NCBI RefSeq assembly: GCF_030272615.1
Contig: NC_081410.1
Location: 125,082,640 to 125,146,639, forward strand
DNA length: 64,000 nt
Origin: Cryptomeria japonica
Lineage: Eukaryota; Streptophyta; Pinopsida; Cupressales; Cupressaceae
Direction of reading: 5' to 3'
Shown here: one piece after another, positions 48,614 through 60,400 of the stretch
How the letters are laid out: each line of letters begins with the position of its first letter
Position numbering within the stretch: position 1 is the stretch's first letter
The notes under the pieces: model-generated
Database searches by the model: none
What the model was told of the DNA's origin: nothing
What the model saw: the letters and a program-made list of their open reading frames with translations, nothing else
Made by a program: the position numbers and the translations under genes

Positions 48614-49924
48614 TAATAAAAAAAACAAAGATTATGAGGCATCTCCAACTGCCTCTTAGCATGGCCTTAGCTTCTTCTCCTTTGTTCCTCTCCTCTCCAA
48701 GTTCCAAAATAGTGTAGCTCTCAGCAGCTTTTTGCACTATGGATGCTTATGGAGGATTGAGATTGTAGTATAGCTCTAAATGTAAATAAAGAAGCTAATA
48801 CTATGCTATTGATACTAAAATGATTTATTTTAACCAAAATAACAAGATATGAGTTAATTATGCTAAAATGCTCTCTAAAAATGTCTATAGCCTAAATACA
48901 TACAAGTTTTCCGGATCTGGATTATGAAGAAATGGGCTCTATTTATAGGAAAAATGGAGCAATGGATGGTCAGGATTAAAAGGGTTAATCAAGGGCCAAG
49001 CTTGAAAGTTGGGGATCCATGTGCACAATTTGCACCAATAAAATGGTGACAAGTGTCAACATAGAGTTGGGTTGAGAGAAGGGGTTGGAGGCATTGAATG
49101 CCTGAGAAGACTTCATGGTTATCTAGAAGGTAAGGGTCAAGTCTAAATTAGGATTACCCATTGGATTAAGAGTTAATCCAAGGATAAACCTTTGTGCAAA
49201 TGATTAAGAGATAATCATGGTCAAAGCATTAAAGGCTTGATGAGACCCTTGGGTTGGGTAGAGGTTGAGTCAAAACAAATGTTTTAACCATGTAGGAGGG
49301 TTTGGGTTAACCATTAATGGTTTTTGAAGACTTTGTGGATTAAGTGGTTGAAGGTTGGAAGCTTTCAAAGGTTATCCAAGACTTTGAGACATTTAGTGGT
49401 TGAAGGTTGAAAACCTTTAATGGTTATCAAAGACTTTTAGGCTTTGAGAAGTGACTTCCCTTTTGCTTAGGAATGTGACAATAACTAGGGGATGGATTAG
49501 GCTAATTAGGAAGGGGTTAGAAGAATCTAGAAGGAGATTAGATTTTGCAAGTGGATTTGGTGGGTGAGGGAAAATAGGATTTTATTAAAATAAAAATTCA
49601 TTTATTTCAATAAATGTGTGCAAGTTGCATTTGTAGGAAAATGCAAGTGGGGTGGGGATAATGATTTAAATAAATGTTTTATTTAATTTATTTAAAAGAG
49701 GAAAAGGGGATTTAATTAAATAAATAGATTTTATTTATTTAATTGAATGGAATTTGATTTAATGAATTAATTAAAATAAATTGAATAATTTATTTAATTA
49801 ATAGAAGAATGTTTGGGGATGAATTAATTAAATATTAATTTAATTAACTGATGGCTAGTAGATTTTTAATCAAATAAATAGTGAATATTTATTTAATTAA
49901 GCTGGACAGATTTGTGTGACTACA
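48614..49924 (-). repeat. 5' LTR of element 1, remainder after element 2
   Basis: This continues the interrupted LTR and ends ACTACA at 49924, with a TATA box (minus strand) at 48940-48947. The base run matches 16511-17821 closely. GAGTG follows as the target duplication of element 1. Confidence 0.95.
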
Positions 49925-49929
49925 GAGTG

Positions 49930-50883
49930 TAATTAAGAACAAGTAATGTGTGATAACCAGAGTCTATAATAATGATGACGAGAGAAATAATTGTGTGATA
50001 ACCAATGTTTGTTAACAGGGATTCATTTATTCAATTCAAAAGAAATTGTCTGCGGTGCAATCTCATTAGTTCTATATTAGAAATTGGTTTGTTTGAGGTT
50101 TTTTGCATATTTGCTTACTTTTAAGAAATGATTTGGTCTCCAATTATAATAACATAATCTCAATGCAGCTTCTTTGAATGACGAAAATTGCATTCTAGTT
50201 AGTAATTATTGTCAAGTTGGTGAGATAATGTCATTTTTTGTAGAAACATGAGTTTTTTTATCCAATTTTGACGGAATTCCATTTTTTCTATATGTCTCAT
50301 GTCAAGCATCTGCCTATAAATATGTAGCCAAAATAGAAAATAAATATTGGAAGATAAGTGGTCTTGAAGCATAAAGATCAAATAATAAAAAAGAAAATAA
50401 AGTAACAAACGTCATTTAAAAATCTTCTTTAATACTAATAAAAATATGAAGTCAAGGACAAAAAATCATAAGATCATATCAAATTTGTAAAATATGTATG
50501 AATAGAGGTAAAAGATAAATGGCGTATGATAATCTATCATATATGATATAGTAGTAATATATTTGAAACAAACATGTGTGGGGAGGTAAGGGTCAAATAG
50601 ATAACAAATAGTAGATGCCCTCTAATCAAATGTAACTCAAATGTTAAATTTGAGATGTAAACACAGAGAAAAGATAGTTCTAAGATAATAAAGTATAATG
50701 CTAAACCCCATGGCTAAATCAATTGATATAAATAAAACCACAATGCCTAAATATCATGCTACTTAATACCCTTAGGTACTAGAGTTTAGATTTATTTATT
50801 TATAACTATGCAAACGTGTTCATTATTAAACACATACATTAATACATAAAATACATGTTCTTAGATGTAGAATATTTTGTACT
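49930..50883. other. Intergenic, right flank of element 1
   Basis: AT-rich DNA without a supported gene. The minus-strand frame at 50199-50408 has no recognisable domain. Confidence 0.5.
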
Positions 50884-50945
50884 GACAATAGCAAAGGGTC
50901 ACCAACAGTCCTCCACTGAAAGTGATTGCATTGCCCAAAAACAAA

Positions 50946-51029
50946 AAATTGTACCCCTCGCAATGAACTCCTTCACATGGGTGGCAATGGCTATGCGGCG
51001 GACAGAAAATTGTACCCCTCGCAATGAAC
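50946..51029 (+). repeat. Local direct repeat in copy B
   Basis: AAAATTGTACCCCTCGCAAT occurs twice (about 50946 and 51006), separated by about 60 bases. It sits at the left edge of the 564-base block that copy A lacks, so it may reflect how that block arrived. Confidence 0.6.
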
Positions 51030-51640
51030 ACATGCGTCTTGAAATATGTCATGTCAAATAATTCACACCCTTCATTTCCATCTCAAAAGCGAAAGCAAAA
51101 CTTGTCAGCAAATTTTGATCATTTGTAAATACAAATTCCAGATAAATCATATTAAACACTGCAAAACTGACAAATAAAGCTAACAGAGTTGAATCAATTA
51201 ATGACTTGTTATTAATTTTAATATATTTTTATTGTTCTCGTGTATTGTGCCATGCCAGAACTTGCAGAATGCCTAAAGTTAATTAAAGTTCCGTCAGAAT
51301 TTAGTACGAATTCTTTACCGAATTGAAATCTTTATTAGTGTAGTTGTATTGTTGGTATGTTTGTTGCCCGTCTCTTATGAGAAAAAGACAATTTTAACGT
51401 GCACAAAGGTTAAGATAGTCTATGCTCCCAGCTTTTCAATATATATATTTTTGAATAAATTATACCACAAGATAACAAGTAATATATTAATAATTTTATC
51501 ACTATTTTCTTTGGGAACATCATATTATCTTAGATAAATGCTTTTCAATTGTAATCATTAGATTTCCAAACTTCATGATAGTATTATTTGAGCTTCTAGA
51601 TTTAAGGTAAAGCTATCAGATTTCCACAATTTATGAGATT

Positions 51641-51705
51641 GTATGCCTTGCTTCTAGATTTGATTGTATGAATGTTTTTTCATCAAATCTAGAAGCAACA
51701 CATAC
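51641..51705. repeat. Short inverted repeat inside duplication copy B
   Basis: The arms CTTCTAGATTTGAT and ATCAAATCTAGAAG are perfect complements here. The counterpart in copy A (11435-11498) has mismatches in this part but a longer outer stem. Confidence 0.65.
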
Positions 51706-52395
51706 AAGTTTTGGATTTAACTATGTGTATCATTTTTGACAGTCAAATCCAAAAGCTCAAATCATGCTTTTCAGTTTCCACTTTTTCGAATATGCAAAAA
51801 GTGCAAACCCTTTCTTCCTGAACCACTTTTGGCCTTTTCCACCACTTGGTCTGATAATGGAGTTTATTAGAGTTAGCTCTAAACTAAGGAATAAGAATTT
51901 TAACTCTCCACGAAATATTAGCCACTATGTAAAATTTTCGAAGATGATCACATGTGATATTGAACTCATTGACATAGTATTGTTTCTTTCTTCCTAGTCC
52001 AATAAACATGGGAGGAAAACTAAGTTGTTGAGAGAAATTGAGTCGTCGAGCACCCTAAAGTTAGCACTAAGCACTTGCATCCCAATGAGGTGTAATGGTT
52101 AGGCTAATAGCAAGATATGCTTAGGGTAAATATATTAAAGGGAGGTAAAAGTTTGTAGAAACTAACATTACCTTTGTTAGGATTAATTATTTAGAATACA
52201 ATTGAGTTAATCTTGAAATGTGAAAGGAAACTAAATATGAAAAGATGAAACTTATAAATTAGACCAATAAACTATGCAAAATATTTTTGTAATACAAAAT
52301 GTTTAAGCGATAAATGAAGATGATTAACTTAGAATATTGATTACATTAAGTAAATTTATTGTTGTTTGTTGAGACATCTTATATATAACTGTTAC

Positions 52396-53808
52396 TGTAG
52401 TCACACAAATCTGTCCAGCTTAATTAAATAAATATTCGCTATTTATTTGATTAAAAATCTACTAGCCATCAGTTAATTAAATTAATATTTAATTAATTCA
52501 CCCCCAAACATTCTTCTATTAATTAAATAAATTATTCAATTTATTTTAATTAATTCATTAAATCAAATTCCATTCAATTAAATAAATAAAATCTATTTAT
52601 TTAATAAAATCCTCTTTTCCTCTTTTAAAATAAATTAAATAAAATATTTATTTAAATCATTATCCCCACCCCACTTGCATTTTCCTACAAATGCAACTTG
52701 CACACATTTATTGAAATAAATGAATTTTTATTTTAAATAAAATCCTATTTTCCCTCACCCACCAAATCCACTTGCAAAATCTAATCCCCTTCTAGATTCT
52801 TCTAACTCCTTCCTAATTAGCCTAATCCATCCCCTAATTATTGTCACATTCCTAAGCAAAATAGAGTCACTTCTCAAAGCCTAAAAGTCTTTGATAACCA
52901 TTAAAGGCTTTCAACCTTCAACCACTAAATGTCTCAAAGTCTTAGATAACCTTTGAAAGCTTCCAAACTTCAACCACTTAATCCACAAAGTCTTCAAAAA
53001 CCATTAATGGTTAACCCAAACCCTCCTACATGGTTAAAACATTTGTTTTGACTCAACCTTTACCCAACCCAAGGGTCTCATTAGGCCTTTAATGCTTTGA
53101 CCATGATTATCTCTTAATCATTTGCACAAAGGTTTATCCTTGGATTAACTCCTAATCCAGTGGGTAAACCTAACTTAGACTTGACCCTTAGCCTTTAGAT
53201 AACCATGAGGTCTTCTCAGGCCTTTAATGCCTCCAACCTCTTCTTTCAACCCAACCCTATGTTGACACTTGTCACCATTTCATTGGTGCAAATTGTGCAC
53301 ACGGATTCCCAACTTTCAAGCTTGACCCTTGATTAAACCCTTCAATCCTGGCCATCCATTGCTCCATTTTTCCTATAAATAGAGCCCATTCCTTCATAAT
53401 CCAGATCCTAAAAAACTTGCATGCATCTAGCTTATAGTAAAATCTAGAGAGTATTTAGCATAATTCACTTTGGTCTAGAATTAATCTTAGTTAGTTACAT
53501 AATATCTCATTTCTTAGCTTATTCATGTTTGCATTTTCATGAGTATTTACTTCATACTCTTGAATCTCCATAAGACGTCCAAAAATAGTGCAAAAAGCTA
53601 CTGAGAGCTACACTCATTTGGGAACTTGGAGAGGAGAGGAACAAGGGAGAGCTAATGGCGTAGGGAGCATCATGAGTGAAGTCTTAGTCTTTATTCATTT
53701 TTATCTCTAATATGCTTCTATGCTTAATCTTTCTTGATAATGCTTTTTAATGGTTTAGTTTTATGTTGATTTGACTAATCCTCAGACTAACCATTTTATG
53801 GCGTTACA
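52396..53808 (+). repeat. 5' LTR of element 3
   Basis: 1,413 bases, TGTAGTCACAC...GGCGTTACA. TATAAATA is at 53374-53381. The U3 starts with the same AT-rich palindromic blocks as element 1, whereas the stretch after the TATA box, including GAGAGCTACACTCATTTGGG, is closer to element 2. Confidence 0.93.
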
Positions 53809-53810
53809 TT

Positions 53811-53829
53811 TGGTGAACCCGACGTGAAT
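53811..53829 (+). promoter_or_regulatory. Primer-binding site of element 3
   Basis: TGGTGAACCCGACGTGAAT, two bases after the LTR, identical to the site in elements 1 and 2. Confidence 0.9.
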
Positions 53830-56431
53830 CGGATCCTGCACTTATGGCATTTCGTGAGCTAATATCTCTTTGTTCTAAAAATGAGTTTTTTTTACAATTC
53901 TAAAGTGCATTTTCTTGAAATCTATTAACGCATGTGTATGCAAATTCATTTCCATATCGTTGCTAATTCATTGCATTCCTCAAGATCGCAACTCTTTGAA
54001 AGATTTATGCATTATTTTAGAACATATACACACTGATGGCATAAATTTTTAAGTTGCTCTTTCCATACAGTCTGTTTTTCAGATACGTTTCGAGTTGTAA
54101 AATCCATCTTTACTTTGTTATATTTGCTTAGATAACTCGATCTCTTGTTCTATCATTGTGTCACAATCTTCTTTATTTTTGAGTGCTTTAGAAGAGATTT
54201 CAATAGTGCGTATATGTTTGATCATACCTTATTTCTTTTGATTTTCATGTATGGCTCTGGTGTATTTTCTTTTGGCAGGGAACTTTAACATTGTCACTTC
54301 AAAATGCTTTCCATGATAATGACATCTCTTTAATGGCATTCTATCAAAACCATGCCTTAATCTACGCTTCCATGTTTTGCATTCATATTTGTCCAAAGGC
54401 TATCGAATTTGGCTTTGCTCCTGTCATTTACATCTTACTTGAAAGTTACTAAAGCCATTTCAACAAAACCAGTTTCATTCATATCCTGCAATCATAGCAT
54501 GGTGTGAAGTCGAGATCTCTCAGAGGCATTTTGTCAAACCTGTATTCCATATCAACTAAAGCACTTGCAGCCAGCGCCTTGCACAAAATTCCCCTTTCCT
54601 TCGTGCTTTGATTTCTGTCCATACACTATATCGAAAGCTCTGTTTTTAATGCACAGGTGGGAGTAACAAACAAACAAAAAAAAAAGATTGCATCATTATT
54701 CGACAAGGAGGCTACTGGTAAAATGTTTGGAACATAACTTTACACCCGTGAAAGATTCTAAAAGTCTTAACTCGCACAAGTTGCTTGAAAGTCTTTTAAA
54801 AGAAAAAAAAAAAGCTACGTGAGGCTTAAAGGATTAAAGGCCTTTCTTTTAATTTAGCTTTTATTTCTTTAAAGATTACTTTTTTTAAAGTAGTTTTTGT
54901 TTTTTTAAGTTTCTTTTTAAATTTGAATTTTTAAGATTAGTTATTACTTTAAGTGTTAATTTAGATTTTAAAAGGGGTTTTGATTTAATTTAGTTTTGTT
55001 AATTTAGTTTTAGATTAGATATTAATTAGATTTTGATTTTTGTTTGTGTGCTTAGCTTAAATTTTTTTTTTATGGTATTTTATTTGGTTTTTATAATCTA
55101 TTTTTGATTTTAGAGACTAATTTTGGGTTTACATCTTGTGCAGGACATCACGGAGCGTATTTTTAACAAATTGTCTTGCAGGGTTTGAAGATGTTGAAAT
55201 TGCAATATTTTCTTTAAATCATTTAATGAGGCAAAATTGATTAATCCTTGGATAGGCAATTTCATTTTTTTTCAACAAATGGTTTAAAATGAACAATCAC
55301 ATTATGCAATCTTGGTTAAAAAAAACATTCACATCTTGCAATATCGGTTAAAAGAAACAATCACATTGTCATTTTGTTACAATCTTGGGTAAAAAGAACA
55401 AACACATCTTGCAATATGGGCTAAAAAGAACAATCAACTTGTTATTTTTTGAGTTTAAAAGAGAACAATCATTTTGCAATCTTGCCTAAAACGAAAACTC
55501 AATTTTGCTATCTTGGCTAAAAAGAACACCATGACTGTTGGAGCAACATCTCCAAATAGTTAGATCACATTGCAATGGCGGATTAAAAAGAACAAGTGTC
55601 TTTCATACTTGGCACACTTGTGCAAAAAGTCAGTCGAGTGGTCCTACCTCTAACACACACTATCCTCTCCCTTGGCTTTCGTGGTCCTAGGTGCAAGAGA
55701 AAAGTGTTAGTAACACTCAAAATTTTATCTTTTTAAGAGAGGCCTGCCAAGGGATCGATACTCTTGGGAACGACCTTGAGCGGTAAATCCTTCGAGCCGC
55801 TATAGAAATCAAGTGAGAGCGAAAGCTGTAGCCTTGGGTATAGCTGTTCCTACAGTGTAACTGGCCGAAAGGACAAATGGGCCCCACCACCAGTTACAAG
55901 GCTCTTAAGTGAGTCACTGCAGAATGAACTTATGTCCAAAAACATCGAACATGACTAAACACCTTTAAGTAGTAGCCCACCCGTTCTATTGATTGAGGAT
56001 ATTTGAGATATAATTTAGTGCAAGAGCGTAGATGGTTTTGCTCCCAAGATACTCACCATACATATTTCCTTGAGTAGAAACATAGCTTTTTGAAAAGTCA
56101 CTTGTGACTTGATAAAAGTGGTGACTCCCCCATCATAGGGATCATCTATTTGTTATGCTCGTGCAAGACTTAGTATATCACATCCTTACCTGCCACAGCG
56201 GGATTCATAAGGTATGTAGTACCAAAGTCGAAGAAATATCAAGATGTGGGCTAAATTTATCACAACTGGCCATTTGACCTTAGGGATAAAAAGTGTTTGA
56301 AGTGTGTTCGTTTTACAGAGCTAGTGCAAATTGAGCCGACTTCAGGCTTTGGAAATACACCTTAAAATACATCTAAAGGAAGGGTCATATACAAGTCCAA
56401 GGATTGGGTTGATCTAGACCCATACTCATTT
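53830..56431 (+). other. Leader of element 3
   Basis: 2.6 kb without a gene. The first 1.6 kb is T-rich and unlike the leaders of elements 1 and 2; it has no AGCGCT cluster. From about 55510 it joins the conserved block, including the hairpin at 55856-55898 (arms TGTAACTGG and CCAGTTACA). Confidence 0.7.
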
Positions 56432-56980
56432 GTGCCTTTTAGGCAACATTCTTGTGTTTGTGTGCTTGCTTTGTTTTCTTGTCAAAGAAAAATCAGAAAA
56501 TCACTTCCCAAAAACAAAGTATTCATCCAACCAAACATCTGTCAAAACAACCAAAAACATCAAAAACAAAGTGCAAACAACAAAGAGTCAAATTTTATGA
56601 CCATTCTTCACATCTTGCGAAAGAAGAAGTGTCATCAGAATATCAACTTGAAAAGAAGACCATTAAGCTCAAAGACTTTGATCAAGAGGAGGAAATTCTT
56701 CTATATCAATCGACAAATCTTTGTCTCCCATAGAGTCTTTCTACATCGCATGCGTCTCTACCTTCAAGGCAAAACAAACGAATTTGATTCCGAATCATTG
56801 AACCGTAGAGCTTTTATGCAATATAGAGTTCTGAGTTATCACAAAAAGCAAGGAGGAAAGATTAATCCCAATTTCTTCCCAACCGTCTGCATCACCTACA
56901 ACACAGCTCGAGAAATACCTCCAACACCTGAAAGGGAAGAAGTAGAGTTTGTCCCATTTATAACACAAAGTTTTTATTGA
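56432..56980 (+). CDS. Unrecognised open frame upstream of gag in element 3
   Basis: 182 codons starting MPFRQHSCVCVLALF. It is basic in the middle and ends EFVPFITQSFY, 443 bases before gag. The frame matches element 1 (31501-32046) over the last 140 codons with mostly single-residue changes. It has no recognisable domain. The first 25 residues are hydrophobic and could be a signal or membrane segment, although this part is not in the same frame in element 1. Nothing here proves translation. Confidence 0.5.
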   Translation: MPFRQHSCVCVLALFSCQRKIRKSLPKNKVFIQPNICQNNQKHQKQSANNKESNFMTILHILRKKKCHQNINLKRRPLSSKTLIKRRKFFYINRQIFVSHRVFLHRMRLYLQGKTNEFDSESLNRRAFMQYRVLSYHKKQGGKINPNFFPTVCITYNTAREIPPTPEREEVEFVPFITQSFY

Positions 56981-57423
56981 AGTTGAAAACATTTTCATCC
57001 ATCATCTCACTCATACATAATCACTTCATCATCAATCCGTCCCAACTCTCAAAACATTAAGAGGTTCTTGTCCCAAGTTCTCTTTTAGATATTGCTTGAA
57101 ATCAAACACATCACATCACTTTTTAGATTGTTTCTACATCTAGGATAAGCTCATCCTAAGAGACACATCTACGCAGGTTAAAACTAGTTCATGAGTGAAT
57201 CCTCTCATTGCTAGGTAGTCAAAATCTGTAACACATCTCAGATTTCTCTACACCTTATCACATCCAAACTTATCAAACAAGCAAGCAATTCAAAGAAGGA
57301 ATTTCGGTTACATCTACTTTAGAGTGCTAGAGATCTACATACCATACAATCCACTAATCATCAATCTTTCATCAACAACTCATCATCATCTTCAATCAAC
57401 TTCAACAAAAACTTGCAAGCAAA

Positions 57424-60400
57424 ATGGCTCAAACTCGATCACGGTCAAGGCAACGAGAAATAGAAATTGAGGAAGAAGAAGACGAAAATCTCAATGAATT
57501 TCAAGAAGCACTTGGAGGAAATATAAATGATGAAAACCCAAGTACTCCCACTCCTTCAACAATCGAAAGGGTTCAGCATAACCCTCACTTTAACAGATTG
57601 TTTGATGAAATACTCAGGAGCAATGCGGATGCTCACTTCTTAAAACTCACTCAAGAAGGAGCCAAACTCCCCTCTGACTTTGATCTTGCCCAATTAAGAC
57701 AAGCATCATAAAGACAAAGTCACCATGAGGAGGAAAGAGGTAGAAATCATATCAGATATAACATTCCTCGAGGTAACCCACCACCTCCTCCTCCAAATGA
57801 AATGGAGATGTTGCAGCAACAAGTCGAGAATCTCGCCCAACAACTTCATAGTGGTGTTAAGACCAATCAATTCTCACTTAACGACATCTGTCCCTATCCG
57901 TTTGATAGGAATCTTTATATGCCACCCTTTCCATGCGGGTTCGAAACACCCAAATTTGAAAAATATAGAGGAAAGGGAGATCCCCGTGATCATGTCAGAG
58001 AATTTCATTCCGCTTGTCTTGAAGTGGCATATGAAGACACATACCTAATGCGCCTTTTTCCCCAAAGTTTGGGAGGAACAACCACATCATGGTTTTCCCG
58101 ACTACCAGGTGGCATTAGAACATTTGAGGAACTCATCCAGAAGTTCCTATCTCATTACTCTCATAACATTGAACGCGACATCACCATGGCTGATCTATGC
58201 AACACCAAACAAAAACCAGGTGAATTATTCTCAGTATTCCTACAACGATGGCGCCAAATGTCTAGCAGACGTTCTCTTCAGTTACCTGAACGAGAACTAG
58301 TGGAAATTTTCATTTCCAACTTAAACGAAGAAATGGAATTTCACCTGGATGTCAAAGACACAGACTCCTTTAACGATATGATCACCAAGGGTTTAAAATG
58401 TGAAAGGGCACTCATCAAGAAAGGACTCATCAAAATCTTTAATGAACCAAAAGATGGTCCTCGCCCGCGCTTCAATAGTGATAAACCGAACTTTTGGAAC
58501 AAAAACAAGAATATTGTCAACGATGGAGTTGTGGATGCTCGGACTATTCAAAATGCACAACTTGTGGTTCGATTTGCAGGACAAAATCCTCCACCTCAGA
58601 ATAACACAAATGTTCCTCCTAATCAAGGTCGCATCACATCCCATGATGAACCAAGACCTCATCAGAAAAAACAAAAACGAACATACACTCCCTTAGGGGA
58701 ACCCATTGAAACAGTGTTGCGACAACTCCTTTCTCAGAATTTGGTCACTCTACCTAAACTATCCAACTAGGAGCCTCAGGTCAAACCAACATGGTGGAGA
58801 GATACTGAACACTGTGAGTTCCACCAAGGAAGAGGACACAAGACAAGTAACTGTCATCGATTGAAAGATCTCATTCAGGATCTTATCGATCGAGGAGAAA
58901 TTGAGATTGAAGGACATGACCAAAAAACAACAAATAATGATCATCTGATGTTCAAGAATCCACTTCCATCACAAGATCAAAGGGGTCCTTCCACTTCCCG
59001 GTGAGGCACTGATACCACTGATTATACGCAGGCTGCGTATAACTACACTGTAAATCACCTGTATGATGCCAATGAACAAGTTGCAACTATAACCTTCAAA
59101 AATCCCAACTCCAATTGCAATGTTGTTACGCGTCGCGACAAAGTTACCATAAAGGCAGCTCCACAAGGCACCACCTCCATCCCAAAGCAATACAATCTTG
59201 TGGAACAATTAGACAAAACCCCTATGCTCATATCCATTTTAGAGATATTACGCCTATCGCCATCTCATAAAACAATCTTGGATCAAGCACTCCAAGAGGC
59301 GTCCGTCCCTGCAAACTTGAATACGGACCAATTTCAAGCCATGGTTGGAAGTCTCAAGTCATCACCTTGTCTCACTTTTTCTGAAAGTGACAACTCTTCT
59401 TTCCAACAACCTCATAATGCTTCGCTACACATTGAAGGCTTTATCAACCAACACAGGATCAAGCGAGTCTTGATAGATAATGGAGCAAGCCTAAACATTT
59501 GTACACTACAATTGGTCACAGCATTGGGATATGCAATAGAATCAGTGGATCCTCGCAAGAAGATCACCATCAAGGCCTATGATGATGCAGATCGTTCATC
59601 CAAAGGAGCTATGGTACTACCAATCCAAGTGGGCCCTGTGGTAAAGCACATCATCTGTCAGGTTCTGGACCTTCCTCTGCCATATAATCTATTATTAGGG
59701 AGACCTTGGATACATGCCATGCAAGCTGTTCCATCCACCTACCATCAATGTATCAAGTTCCCACATAATGGTACAGAGATCACAATCCTGGGAGATGCAA
59801 ACCCCTTTTCTTTTTGCCATAATATCAACCATCAACCAGAGATTACTGTTCCTAATAATAGGGAAGCCATTTCCTCCACATCATATGTAAGTCCCGCCTC
59901 TCTTGCCAGTTCGAACACCCCTATACCCAAGCAAGAAAAGCTTAAGATGAAAGTCGTAGAGGAAGGTCCCAGGGAATACAACTTGAGTCAACTCTTTTGT
60001 GTGGGACAGATGCCCACTTCCGCTAGAACATATGGTAAACCACCACAGTTTCTCCAGCAACCACTGATCATGCCAGCATGTGCTTTGACGCCTTTCATCC
60101 TTGGAAAGAGTCAAGAGGAAGAAACACAAGATGAGGACCTAGCGGCATGGATCTATAAAGATCCCATCACCACTGATATACCGCGAGTTACACTTCCTAC
60201 GGATCAGTATGGTAAAGGCCTCCTCATTATGCAAAGAATGGGGTATGATGGTCAGAGTGCTTTAGGATATTGCAAACAAGGACGACATGAACCGCTGCTG
60301 CCAGAATTCAAGCCCAAAGGTAATACAGGCCTAGGCTTTGAGAAAGAAATATTTCCTAAACTTAAATTCAAAGGACAACCCAACAAACCATTATGTCAGC

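Larger units (their letters stand above)
16375..49924 (-). mobile_element. Element 1: Tat-type Ty3/gypsy LTR retrotransposon, interrupted by element 2
   Basis: This is a full-length but defective element read on the minus strand. Its parts are the 5' LTR (33713-33848 plus 48614-49924), primer-binding site, leader, an upstream open frame, the gag-pol frame, a long 3' region with an antisense PMD gene, a polypurine tract and the 3' LTR (16375-17821). Without element 2 and its duplicated target the length is about 18.8 kb. Both LTRs are 1,447 bases and differ at about a dozen positions by eye. The flanking five bases are GCGTG and GAGTG. Its LTR U3 resembles element 3 more than element 2. Confidence 0.93.
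50884..52395 (+). repeat. Segmental duplication copy B (partner at 11244-12175)
   Basis: This is in the same orientation as copy A. It differs by a 564-base block at 50955-51518 and by scattered substitutions. It ends at GTTAC, where element 3 was inserted; the rest of the duplicated segment may continue past the right edge. If element 1 with its nested element 2 is removed, the two copies would be only about 6 kb apart, consistent with a local duplication before the retroelement insertions. Confidence 0.82.

Noticed and set aside
50855-51061. 68-codon plus-strand frame in duplication copy B
   Set aside because: It crosses the edge of the 564-base block and a local repeat; copy A has no equivalent.
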